Shown piece by piece: positions 55,177-62,721 of a DNA stretch of 62,721 nt. The notes under the pieces were generated by a model, which saw only the letters and a list, made by a program, of their open reading frames with translations, made no database searches and was not told where the DNA came from. Origin of the DNA: Paracidovorax valerianellae (GTDB lineage: Bacteria; Pseudomonadota; Gammaproteobacteria; Burkholderiales; Burkholderiaceae_C); assembly GCF_900102625.1 (NCBI RefSeq), contig NZ_FMZC01000022.1, positions 1 through 62,721 of the forward strand, in the 5' to 3' direction. The translations under genes and the position numbers were made by a program. Numbering within the stretch: the first letter of the stretch is position 1; the number at the start of each line of letters is the position of its first letter.

Positions 55177-56494
55177 CCTCATCGGGATCGGCTTCGGCCC
55201 GTCCAACGTCGCACTGGCCATCGCACTGGAGGAAAAGCGCCACGCCAGCCGCCCCCTGGACGCACTGTTCATCGAGAAGCAGCCGGCTTTCGCATGGCAC
55301 CCGCACATGCTGCTGGAGCAGTCGCACATGCAGATCTCGTTCCTGAAGGACCTGGCCACGCTGCGCAACCCGACCAGCCGGTTCACCTTCATCAATTACC
55401 TGCACGAGAAGGGCCGGCTGCCGGACTTCATCAACCTCAAGAGCTTCTACCCGAGCCGGCGCGAGTTCAACGACTACCTCGGCTGGGCCGCGGAGCAGTT
55501 CGAAGACCACTGCATCTACGGCGAAGACGTGTTCGAGGTCTTGCCCGAGCGACAGCACGCCGGCGGTGCTGCACCGCACGAAGCGCAAGCAGGGCCTGTC
55601 TCGCACCTGCGCGTGCGTTCGCGCAACCGCACCGGCACCGTGACCGAGCGGCTGGCACGCAACCTGGTGGTGGGCGTGGGCGGCACGCCCAACATTCCGG
55701 CAGCCTTCAAGCCGCTCAAGGGCGACCCGCGCGTCTTCCATTCCAGCGGCTACCTGCAGGGCATTGCGCCGCATGGGGCTGCGCGCCGGATCGCCGTGGT
55801 GGGCGCGGGACAGAGCGCTGCGGAAATCTTCATGGACCTGCAGGGCCGCCCCGGCGCGCCGCAGGTGGACCTGGTGATGCGGGCCCGTTCGATCCGGCCG
55901 TCCGACGACAGCCCGTTCGTGAACGAAATCTTCAACGTCGAATTCACCGATTACATGTACAGCCGCCCGCCTTCGGAGCGCGCGTCGTTGCTCGATGAGT
56001 TCTGGCACACCAACTACGCGGTGGCCGACATGGAGCTGATCCAGCAGATCTTCAAGCTCTTCTACGACCAGAAGGTGGCGGGGGTCGAGCGGCTTCGCAT
56101 GCTGAGGCGCCAGGAGGTGAACGCGGCGCGGGCCGATGCGGCCGGCATTCACCTCACCCTGGCCGACCAGGACACCGGCCAGGCCAGCACCGTGCGCTAT
56201 GACGCCGTGGTGCTGGCCACCGGCTACGCGCGCGCGCAGCACAGGGATTTGCTGCAGCCGCTGGCGCCCTACCTGGGCGACATGCAGGTGGACCGCCACT
56301 ACCGGGTGCAAACGTCGCAGGACTTCCATCCAGCCATTTACCTGCAAGGCGCCTGTGAGGCCTCCCACGGCCTGAGCGACACGCTGCTGTCGGTCACCTC
56401 GGTGCGCACGGGCGAGATCGGCAACGCCTTGCTGGCAGCAGCGCCGGCAAGCCCTGCCCGCGCCCGCGGATCGCTGGAGCCCACGCTGGCCTGA
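55160..56494 (+). CDS. L-ornithine N5-monooxygenase
   Basis: 444 aa. FAD site GIGFGPSNVALAIALEE at the N-terminus, MQISFLKDLATLRNPTSRFTFINYLHEKGRL, NADPH site VVGAGQSAAEIF near 215, and the C-terminal ATGYAR. This is the PvdA/SidA class that hydroxylates ornithine (lysine less likely) as the first step to hydroxamate siderophores. Translationally linked to the formyltransferase. Confidence 0.95.
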   Translation: MPAIHDLIGIGFGPSNVALAIALEEKRHASRPLDALFIEKQPAFAWHPHMLLEQSHMQISFLKDLATLRNPTSRFTFINYLHEKGRLPDFINLKSFYPSRREFNDYLGWAAEQFEDHCIYGEDVFEVLPERQHAGGAAPHEAQAGPVSHLRVRSRNRTGTVTERLARNLVVGVGGTPNIPAAFKPLKGDPRVFHSSGYLQGIAPHGAARRIAVVGAGQSAAEIFMDLQGRPGAPQVDLVMRARSIRPSDDSPFVNEIFNVEFTDYMYSRPPSERASLLDEFWHTNYAVADMELIQQIFKLFYDQKVAGVERLRMLRRQEVNAARADAAGIHLTLADQDTGQASTVRYDAVVLATGYARAQHRDLLQPLAPYLGDMQVDRHYRVQTSQDFHPAIYLQGACEASHGLSDTLLSVTSVRTGEIGNALLAAAPASPARARGSLEPTLA

Positions 56495-56543
56495 TTGCGA
56501 CGCAGCGCAGAGGCTGCTGCGCACCGCCCCATGCTATGATTCA

Positions 56544-56562
56544 AATGCGAACTATTCGCATT
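56544..56562. promoter_or_regulatory. Fur box AATGCGAACTATTCGCATT
   Basis: A perfect 8-bp inverted repeat (AATGCGAA / TTCGCATT) with 3-nt centre, 19 bp in all, matching the beta-proteobacterial Fur site pattern AATGAGAATNATTCTCATT apart from G/C swaps in symmetric positions. It lies 116 nt upstream of the sigma-factor start. Confidence 0.82.
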
Positions 56563-56678
56563 GAACCCGGAGCCCTGCTTTTGGCATGGCCGCCCTCCCC
56601 GTGAATTGACCGGGCCGGCGGCTGCCGCGGCGGCGAGCCCTGGGGTCCGATCATTGGCACTTGCGGGAAAACGGCCTC

Positions 56679-57290
56679 ATGCGCGATCTGATCCATGAAC
56701 TGGTGGCCCACTATGGGGATTTGCGCCGGCACCTCACTTACGAGCTCAGGGACCCACACCATGCGGCCGACATCGCGCAATCGAGCTTCGAGCGCGTGTA
56801 TGCCCAGGCCGTGGGTGCCGGCGCCGCAGCCCGGCGCAGCGCACAGCCTGTGCCAGCGCCTGCGCCCATCGAATCGCCGCGCGCGCTGCTCTTTCGGGTA
56901 GCGCGCAATCTGTGCATCGACGAATACCGCAAACGCAAGGTCGCGCAGGACTGGGCCAGCCAGCATGCCCGCGCCGAGGGCCACGGGGCCGCGCCCTCCA
57001 CCGAATACTTCGCGGCGCAGCGGCAGGTGCTGCAGCGCCTGGTGGCGGTGATCGAACAATTGCCGCCCCGCCGCCGCGAGGTGTTTCTGCTGTTCCGCGC
57101 GTACGGCCACACGCGCACTGAAATCGCCGAGCGCCTGGGCATCACCGAGATGGCCGTCGCAAAGCACATGGTGCGCGCCACGGTCGATTGCTCCCGCGTG
57201 TTCGCTGAACTGCGCGCCAGCCTGATCGAACACCAGAGCCCGTCCGGCCGCGCAGGGTTCGAGGCCCGGCTGGCCGAAGATTTTTCCTGA
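56679..57290 (+). CDS. ECF sigma factor, FecI type
   Basis: 203 aa. Region 2: LTYELRDPHHAADIAQSSFERVYAQ and SPRALLFRVARNLCIDEYRKRKV. Region 4: LPPRRREVFLLFRAYGHTRTEIAERLGITEMAVAKHMVRA. An unusual Ala/Pro insert (~45-65) lies in region 2. ATG 56679 is chosen with GGGAAA 8 nt upstream; TTG 56661 is in frame but weaker. Iron-starvation sigma expected to drive the TonB receptor and perhaps NRPS genes, under the Fur box. Confidence 0.94.
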   Translation: MRDLIHELVAHYGDLRRHLTYELRDPHHAADIAQSSFERVYAQAVGAGAAARRSAQPVPAPAPIESPRALLFRVARNLCIDEYRKRKVAQDWASQHARAEGHGAAPSTEYFAAQRQVLQRLVAVIEQLPPRRREVFLLFRAYGHTRTEIAERLGITEMAVAKHMVRATVDCSRVFAELRASLIEHQSPSGRAGFEARLAEDFS

Positions 57291-57298
57291 AGCCCCAC

Positions 57299-58315
57299 AT
57301 GTCGTTGGCCAGCGCTCCGCGCGAAGGGTTGATCGAGCAGGCCATTGCCCTGATCGTTCAGGCCGACGTTGCCCCCGACCCGGCCGCCCAGAACGCACGT
57401 GCTGCGCTGGCGCAGTGGCGCCTGCGCTCGGGCGAGCATGAAGCCGCCGCCCAGGAGGCCCGCCTGCGCTGGGAGGCGATGGGCGGCGTGTCGAACGACC
57501 TGCGTGCGCATTTCGGCGAGGTGGCATCGGCCATCGCCCCCAGCAGTCCTCGGCGCCCACGGCGGCGCCTGCTGCTGTCGGCGGCGACGCTGCTGGGCAC
57601 CGGTCTGCTGGCCGGGCGCGGTGTGCAGTGGTACTGGCAGCAACCGACGTTTACGGCCAGCTACGCCACGCGCACGGCGCAGATGCTGAAGGTTTCGCTG
57701 GCCGACGGAATGGACGGGGGCCGCGGCACCCGGCTGGACCTGTCTCCGCAGAGCGCTGTCGACGTGGCTTTATACCGCCAGCACCGCAGGGTAGACATGA
57801 AGCGCGGAGAAGTCCGCTTCGATGTGGCCCACGACGCAGGCCGTCCTTTCGTGGTGCACGCCCGCGGCGCACGCATCGAAGTGGTCGGCACCGTTTTCAC
57901 CGTGCGCGACCGGGGCAGCGCCATCACCGTGGGCGTGGAGCGCGGGCAGGTGCGTGTGCAGCCGCTGCCCGCCCAGGGCGAGGCGGGCGACGCCATCGAC
58001 CTGCATCCCGGCCAGTTGCTGGAAATCCAGGAAGGCCGGGCGGAGCCTGTGCGCGCGGTGGACCCCGCCACGCTGTCGCCGTGGCGGGAGGGCTGGCTGG
58101 TGTTCCAGAACGAGCCGCTGCGCGATGCCCTGGCCACCGTGAATGCCTACCGCGCTCAGCCGATCACGCTGGCCGATGCGAAGGTGGGCGACTTGCGCCT
58201 GTCCAGCCGGTTTCGCGCGGGCGATTCGACCGCCCTGCTGGCCGCGCTGCCCACCATCCTGCCGCTGACGGTGCATCGCCAGGCGGACGGCAACGTCGAA
58301 TTGCGCGCTCGCTGA
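57299..58315 (+). CDS. FecR-family anti-sigma/sigma regulator
   Basis: 338 aa. N-terminal cytosolic anti-sigma part with FecR-type DUF4880 helices (LAQWRLRSGEHEAAAQEARLRWEAM), one TM ~98-115, periplasmic FecR domain (~140-250: DLSPQSAVDVALYRQHRRVDMKRGEVRFDVAHD, RPFVVHARGARIEVVGTVFTVR), then an STN-like end. It relays receptor occupancy to the sigma factor. Starts 8 nt after it. Confidence 0.94.
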   Translation: MSLASAPREGLIEQAIALIVQADVAPDPAAQNARAALAQWRLRSGEHEAAAQEARLRWEAMGGVSNDLRAHFGEVASAIAPSSPRRPRRRLLLSAATLLGTGLLAGRGVQWYWQQPTFTASYATRTAQMLKVSLADGMDGGRGTRLDLSPQSAVDVALYRQHRRVDMKRGEVRFDVAHDAGRPFVVHARGARIEVVGTVFTVRDRGSAITVGVERGQVRVQPLPAQGEAGDAIDLHPGQLLEIQEGRAEPVRAVDPATLSPWREGWLVFQNEPLRDALATVNAYRAQPITLADAKVGDLRLSSRFRAGDSTALLAALPTILPLTVHRQADGNVELRAR

Positions 58316-58504
58316 AAGGCTGCGGGCTCGCCTCGAAACCCGGGCGGGCGGCAATGGGCGATTGCGATTGGCGCGGTGGGTGTCTCCGTTTTGCGCGCTT
58401 GGCCGTCCCCAGGACACAAGCACACGCCACGCCCGCCTGCGGGCCGTGGGCCGGACCGCGATGACCGCCGACCTGCCGTTCGATTTACCTGGAGTTTCAC
58501 CGCC

Positions 58505-60898
58505 ATGCCTGCCTTTCCCCGTCACACCTTGCTGGGCGCTGCGCTCGCCGCCGCGTTCGGAACCCTTCTTGCCGGCGCAAGCCCGGCAGCGCTGGCCCAG
58601 GCAGCGCCCGCCGTGGCGCCCCAGGCTTTCGAGGTGAAGGTAGCGGCGCAACCGCTGGCCAGCGCACTGGCCGAGTTGTCGCGGCAGACCGGCGTGCCGG
58701 TGTTCGCATCCGGCGACCTGGTGGCCGGCACTGAATCCCGCCCGGTTTCGGGCCGGCTGACGGTGGAGCAGGCGCTGCAGTCCATCCTCGCCGGCAGCAC
58801 GCTGGAAGCCAGCAGCGCCGCGGGCGGTGGCTTTGCCATTCGCCGCGCTAGCCGGCAGGCGGCCAGCGGCACGCTGTCTACCGTGGTCGTGAAGGCCGGC
58901 GCGGACACCGAACGGCCCGAAGGCCCGGTGAACGGTTATGTGGCCCAGCGCAGCCGAACGGCGACCAAGACGGACACCGCCCTGCTGGAAACGCCGCAGT
59001 CGATATCGGTGATCGGGCGCACCGAAATGGACGCGCGCGGCTCGCTGGACCTGATGGACATCGTGGCGCAGACGCCTGGCGTTTCAGTGGCGGCTTACGG
59101 GCCGGACAACCGCGGCTGGGAATACATCGCGCTGCGCGGCTTTCCAGGCAACACCAGCAGCTACCGCGACGGGCTGCCGCAAACGCAGTTCGGCGTGGTC
59201 TACCGCATGACGGAGCCTTACGGGCTGGAGCGGGTGGAAGTGCTGCGCGGCCCGTCTTCGGTGCTGTTCGGCCAGGGCGACGCCGGCGGCGTCATCAACC
59301 GCGTGAGCAAGGCGCCCAGTGCCGACGCCACGCGCGAGATCGAGGTGCAGGTCGGCAGCTTCAACCGCAAGCAGCTGGCTTTCGACGTGGGCGGTGCACT
59401 CAGCGAAGGCAGCGACCTGAGCTTTCGCCTGGTGGGCGTGGGCCTGGACAGCAACGACCAGGACCGCTACCCGAACGGCGACCGCATCAACCGCACGCAC
59501 GTGTACCTGGCGCCCTCGCTGCGTTGGCAACCGAGTGCGGCCACGTCGTTCACGCTGCTGGGCGAGTTTCTCAAGGACAAATCGGGCGAAGACCCGTACT
59601 ACGCCAACTTCTTCGGGCCGGACGGAAACCTGCGGCACGTGAAGTACGGCGACCCGTCGTTCAGCCGCTTCCAGCAGGACCAGTCGTCGCTGGGCTACCA
59701 GTTCGAGCACACGCTGAGCAGCGGCTGGACGGTGCGCCAGAACGCCCGGTACACCGACATCGCCCTGGAGCGCAACGCGCTGTGGGCGGATTCAGTGCTG
59801 GCGGACGGGCACACCATTTCGCGCAGCACCCGGTCGTGGGACGATGGGCTGAAGCAGGGCTCCATCGACACGCAGATACAAGGCAAGGTACGCACCGGTA
59901 CGGTGGAACACACATTGCTCTTCGGGCTGGACTGGAACCGGATCGAGGGCACGGCGCTGCGGTTCCGGGGCACGGGCCCCAACCTGGATTTGCTGAACCC
60001 TGTGTACGGCATGGCGGTGCCCGCCCCGACCACGCCGCTGTCCAACTTCACCCAGAAGACCGACCAGATCGGTTTCTACGCACAAGACCAGATCCGCCTC
60101 GGAGACCGCTGGGTGGCCACGTTGGGCGGGCGGCAGGACCACGTCAAGAGCACCACCGACAACCGGTTGAGCGCCCAGCAACGCACCACGCAGAGCGACG
60201 ATGCCTTCAGCGGGCGCGTCGGGGTGAACTACCTGCTGGGTGGAGGCTGGTCGCCCTATGCGAGCTATGCCGAATCGTTTCTGCCCACGAGCGGCGTGGA
60301 CGCCAACAACAATCCGTTCAAGCCCAGCCGGGGTAAGCAGGTGGAAGTCGGCATCAAGTACCAGCCGGAAGGAGGCAAGAGCCTGTTCACGGCAGCGGTG
60401 TTCGACCTGCGAAAGACCAACGTCGTGACCTACGACAGCATCACGTCCGATGCCCGTCAGATCGGCAAGCAGCGATCGCGCGGGCTGGAGCTGGAGGCCA
60501 AGGCCGAGCTGGCGCGCGGGCTGAGCGCCACGGCGTCGTTCACGGTGCTGAATCTGAAGGTGCTGGAAAGCGCGGACACGAGCGAGCGCGGCAAGATCCC
60601 GCCGACAGTGCCCAAGCAGACGGCTTCGCTGTGGCTGGACTATGCGATCGGCGGCGGCTTCGGCGTGGGAGCGGGCGTGAATTACGTGGGCGAGCGCCAG
60701 AACGACGAGGCCAATACCTCGGCCGAAGGCGGCTTCACCTTGCTGAATGCCTCGCTGCGCTACGACCAGGGGCCGTGGCGTTTCGGGCTGAACGCCACCA
60801 ACCTGCTGGACCGCAAGTACAACACCATCTGCTACCACCGCGAGTGCTACATGGGGCGTGAACGCACGCTGACGGCCACGGCCAAATACCGCTGGTAG
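58505..60898 (+). CDS. TonB-dependent ferric-siderophore receptor with signalling domain
   Basis: 797 aa from ATG 58505. Signal peptide to ~LAQAAPA, STN signalling domain ~45-115 (FEVKVAAQPLASALAELSRQTGVPVFASGD), plug ~150-260 (TPQSISVIGRTEMD, EVLRGPSSVLFGQGDAGGVINRVSK), 22-strand barrel ending LTATAKYRW with the terminal aromatic. FoxA/FpvA-type transducer: with FecI/FecR it forms a cell-surface signalling circuit that responds to its own siderophore. Confidence 0.96.
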   Translation: MPAFPRHTLLGAALAAAFGTLLAGASPAALAQAAPAVAPQAFEVKVAAQPLASALAELSRQTGVPVFASGDLVAGTESRPVSGRLTVEQALQSILAGSTLEASSAAGGGFAIRRASRQAASGTLSTVVVKAGADTERPEGPVNGYVAQRSRTATKTDTALLETPQSISVIGRTEMDARGSLDLMDIVAQTPGVSVAAYGPDNRGWEYIALRGFPGNTSSYRDGLPQTQFGVVYRMTEPYGLERVEVLRGPSSVLFGQGDAGGVINRVSKAPSADATREIEVQVGSFNRKQLAFDVGGALSEGSDLSFRLVGVGLDSNDQDRYPNGDRINRTHVYLAPSLRWQPSAATSFTLLGEFLKDKSGEDPYYANFFGPDGNLRHVKYGDPSFSRFQQDQSSLGYQFEHTLSSGWTVRQNARYTDIALERNALWADSVLADGHTISRSTRSWDDGLKQGSIDTQIQGKVRTGTVEHTLLFGLDWNRIEGTALRFRGTGPNLDLLNPVYGMAVPAPTTPLSNFTQKTDQIGFYAQDQIRLGDRWVATLGGRQDHVKSTTDNRLSAQQRTTQSDDAFSGRVGVNYLLGGGWSPYASYAESFLPTSGVDANNNPFKPSRGKQVEVGIKYQPEGGKSLFTAAVFDLRKTNVVTYDSITSDARQIGKQRSRGLELEAKAELARGLSATASFTVLNLKVLESADTSERGKIPPTVPKQTASLWLDYAIGGGFGVGAGVNYVGERQNDEANTSAEGGFTLLNASLRYDQGPWRFGLNATNLLDRKYNTICYHRECYMGRERTLTATAKYRW

Positions 60899-60932
60899 AC
60901 CGCTCGACGAATCCCGGCGCTGACGCCGGCTC

Positions 60933-60964
60933 GCGGCCCACCCTTCGCACGAAGGGCGGGCCGC
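60933..60964. terminator. Long GC hairpin between convergent tonB receptor and NRPS genes
   Basis: GCGGCCC-A-CCCTTCG-CA-CGAAGGG-C-GGGCCGC folds into a 15-bp stem with one mismatch and a 2-nt loop. No T-run on either side. Likely stops or insulates both convergent genes. Confidence 0.6.
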
Positions 60965-60989
60965 TGGCATTCAGCACGGGAGATGGCAG

Positions 60990-62721
60990 CTACCGCGCTA
61001 CCGCCGGCTTGCCGGCTTGCCGCAGGGCCTGGCGGCAGCCTTGCAGCAGATCGGCATGCTGGATGATCTGCCGGTGACTGGCGCCGATGGACGCGCCTTG
61101 GTGCAGGCGGCCGCCGAGCTGGCGCGCCAACGCCTGCATTTCCGGCACCGGCCGGTCCTTGCGCCACCACACATGGGGCACAGCGTGCAGCGCTGGAAGT
61201 GGCGGCAGTACCTGGATCGCGGCATCCAGGCGCCGGTAGGCCATGAACTTTTCCACCAGATCGCTTTGGCCCGCCCCGATCCCCCATTGCGCGGCCACGG
61301 CGTTCGCGGCCTGCGTGGTGCGGTGAACCGACTCCATGCAGGCCATGTCAGCCGTGCCCAGCACTTCGATCAACTGGTCGATGGCGCGGCCGTCCACCCA
61401 GTCCGCCAGAAACGCTCGGGCTTCCTCGCGCCAGTCGTAAGGGACGATGCCGCCATGCATCACGAAGCTGTCCACCATGCCGAGAAACACCACCTCGCGC
61501 CCTTCAGGTTCGAACAATCGCGCCATGTACACCGCCTCGGTCGCGCCCAGGGACCAGCCCAGGAGGGCCACCGGTCCGTGCGGATACACACTGCGCACAA
61601 GCTCCACGTGGTAGGCGGCCAGCGCCTCGATGGCGTCGATGCGCGAAAGTTCGGTGCAGCACAGGCCGTACACCGGGCGGTCGGCGCCCAGGGCGTCGGC
61701 AAGCGGCTGGTAATCAAGCACATTGCGCAGCGCTGGCGCAATGCAGAACAGTGGCATGGCCGAAGCGTTCGCCCCTGCCGCGAGGCGCTGGATGGGAAGC
61801 AACGGCGCGCTCGCAGCGGGGGCATCGCACAGCAATTGCGCGATGGTCTGCTTTTGCATCAGGTCTTGCAGCGAGAAGGCGTGCTCCGCAGCCATGCTCT
61901 GGTTCATGCGGGCCAGCAGCTTCAGTGCAACGATGGAGTCGCCCCCGATCTCGAAGAAGTTGTCATGGCGCCCCACGCGCTGCAATCCCAGCACCTGGGC
62001 CCAGATCTGCGCCAGCGCCTGCTCCAGCGCTCCCCGCGGCGCCTCGTAGGCCCGCCCCGCTTCGCTTTCGTTTCCTTGTGCCGGTCCTTCCCCGTTCTCG
62101 CCCTCCGCGCCCTGCCCCATCCCCAGTTGCGCCAGCGCCTTCCTGTCCACCTTCCCGTTCGCATTCAACGGCAGCCCCTGCGCCAGCACCACCATCGCCG
62201 CCGGCACCATGTACTGCGGCAATCCCTGCCCCAGCCGCTTTCTCAACTGCGCCGTATCAATGGCCCGCCCCCCTTGCGGCGACAGGTACGCCACCAACCT
62301 CGCTCCGCTCTCGCGCTCGTGCACCAGCACCAGCGCTTCCCGCACTTCGGGCTGCGCGAGCAACTGCGCCTCGATCTCTCCAAGTTCAATTCGGAATCCC
62401 CGGATCTTCACCTGGTGGTCGATCCGCCCCAGGTATTCCAGCTCGCCCTGCGGGCTCCAGCGCACCCGGTCTCCGGTGCGGTACAGCCGCTTGCCGCCTT
62501 CTGCGGCGATGAAGCGCTGCGCGGTCAAGGCCGCCTGCCCAAGGTAGCCCCGCGCCAGGCCTTCTCCGGCCACGTACAGCTCCCCCGGCACGCCGATGGG
62601 CACGGGCTGCAGCGTGCTATTCAGCACGCGCAGGCCCAGGTCCGGGATGGCCACGCCCACGGGGCTGCGCGCAGCATCCAGGTCCGCCCGCGTGACGGGC
62701 CGATAGGTGACGTGCACGGTG
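60990..62721 (-). CDS. Non-ribosomal peptide synthetase, terminal module (cut by window edge)
   Basis: The C-terminal ~577 residues are visible. The end of an adenylation domain (GYLGQAALTAQRFI, LYRTGDRVRW, GRIDHQVKIRGFRIELGEIE, and NGKVDRKAL with the catalytic Lys) leads to a carrier domain (FFEIGGDSIVALKLLAR, phosphopantetheinyl Ser) and a type I thioesterase (LLGWSLGATEAVYMARLF with nucleophile Ser, final His in ASHRQIIQHAD). The GTG at 62717 is not a start; the reading continues beyond the window. It would assemble and release the hydroxyornithine siderophore. Confidence 0.95.
   Translation of the reverse strand, partial: TVHVTYRPVTRADLDAARSPVGVAIPDLGLRVLNSTLQPVPIGVPGELYVAGEGLARGYLGQAALTAQRFIAAEGGKRLYRTGDRVRWSPQGELEYLGRIDHQVKIRGFRIELGEIEAQLLAQPEVREALVLVHERESGARLVAYLSPQGGRAIDTAQLRKRLGQGLPQYMVPAAMVVLAQGLPLNANGKVDRKALAQLGMGQGAEGENGEGPAQGNESEAGRAYEAPRGALEQALAQIWAQVLGLQRVGRHDNFFEIGGDSIVALKLLARMNQSMAAEHAFSLQDLMQKQTIAQLLCDAPAASAPLLPIQRLAAGANASAMPLFCIAPALRNVLDYQPLADALGADRPVYGLCCTELSRIDAIEALAAYHVELVRSVYPHGPVALLGWSLGATEAVYMARLFEPEGREVVFLGMVDSFVMHGGIVPYDWREEARAFLADWVDGRAIDQLIEVLGTADMACMESVHRTTQAANAVAAQWGIGAGQSDLVEKFMAYRRLDAAIQVLPPLPALHAVPHVWWRKDRPVPEMQALARQLGGRLHQGASIGASHRQIIQHADLLQGCRQALRQAGKPAVAR

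Overview
The window is high-GC DNA (about 65-68 % by eye) that looks like a plant-associated Comamonadaceae chromosome, most likely Acidovorax/Paracidovorax. The signs are two PIP-box (HrpX-type) promoters in front of effector-like genes, exosortase-H substrates (IPTL-CTERM and midcut proteins), a hydroxyornithine siderophore cluster resembling the acidobactin type, and the dispersed short repeats I associate with this family. The genus is an inference; no rRNA gene is present to test it.

Layout, left to right. (1) 1-6032: the tail of an IS5-type transposase, then a 1798-residue putative type III effector on the minus strand with an amidohydrolase-like N-terminal half and a PIP box 78 nt upstream. 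(2) 6202-8786: a secreted cupin, two YceI proteins and a cytochrome b561. (3) 9273-23106: a 5-oxoproline (pyroglutamate) catabolic island. A minus-strand operon DUF969-DUF979-pcp-pxpA-pxpBC-accC and a DctPQM TRAP transporter are each divergent from nearly identical GntR/FCD regulators. Both divergent promoters carry the same palindrome (TTGTTGAACAAT). A chemoreceptor and a broken pxpA fragment lie between them. (4) 23161-26799: a DUF3334 protein, a Kup potassium transporter and a small exported protein. (5) 26810-37694: a two-component system whose kinase has an NCS1-permease-like membrane half and a cysteine cluster, divergent from a urease operon (ureA, hupE/ureJ, ureB, lysE-type exporter, ureC, ureE, ureF, ureG). 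No ureD is visible. (6) 37752-39141: tRNA-Ser(TGA), then a small AT-rich insert with a Tae4-type T6SS amidase and a 71-residue two-TM protein, closed by a 10-nt copy of the tRNA 3' end.

(7) 39208-42630: an IPTL-CTERM protein, a soluble histidine kinase and a midcut-by-XrtH protein. (8) 42909-44880: a second PIP-box gene encoding a repetitive, basic, alanine/histidine-rich 344-residue protein, followed by a small acidic protein that may be its chaperone. (9) 44960-50976: an FGE/SUMF1-type protein, a hybrid kinase, a TetR/quinone-reductase divergent pair with two visible operators, a VOC protein and a GNAT acetyltransferase. (10) 51303-62721: the siderophore locus, with a cyclic-peptide-type ABC exporter, FhuF-like reductase, formyltransferase, ornithine N-monooxygenase, Fur box, FecI/FecR, an STN-bearing TonB receptor and the thioesterase end of an NRPS cut by the window edge.

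The most promising undescribed items are the PIP-box effector candidates, the permease-fused urease-linked kinase, the pxpB-pxpC fusion whose linker is encoded by a dispersed repeat, and the tae4/two-TM pair beside tRNA-Ser.
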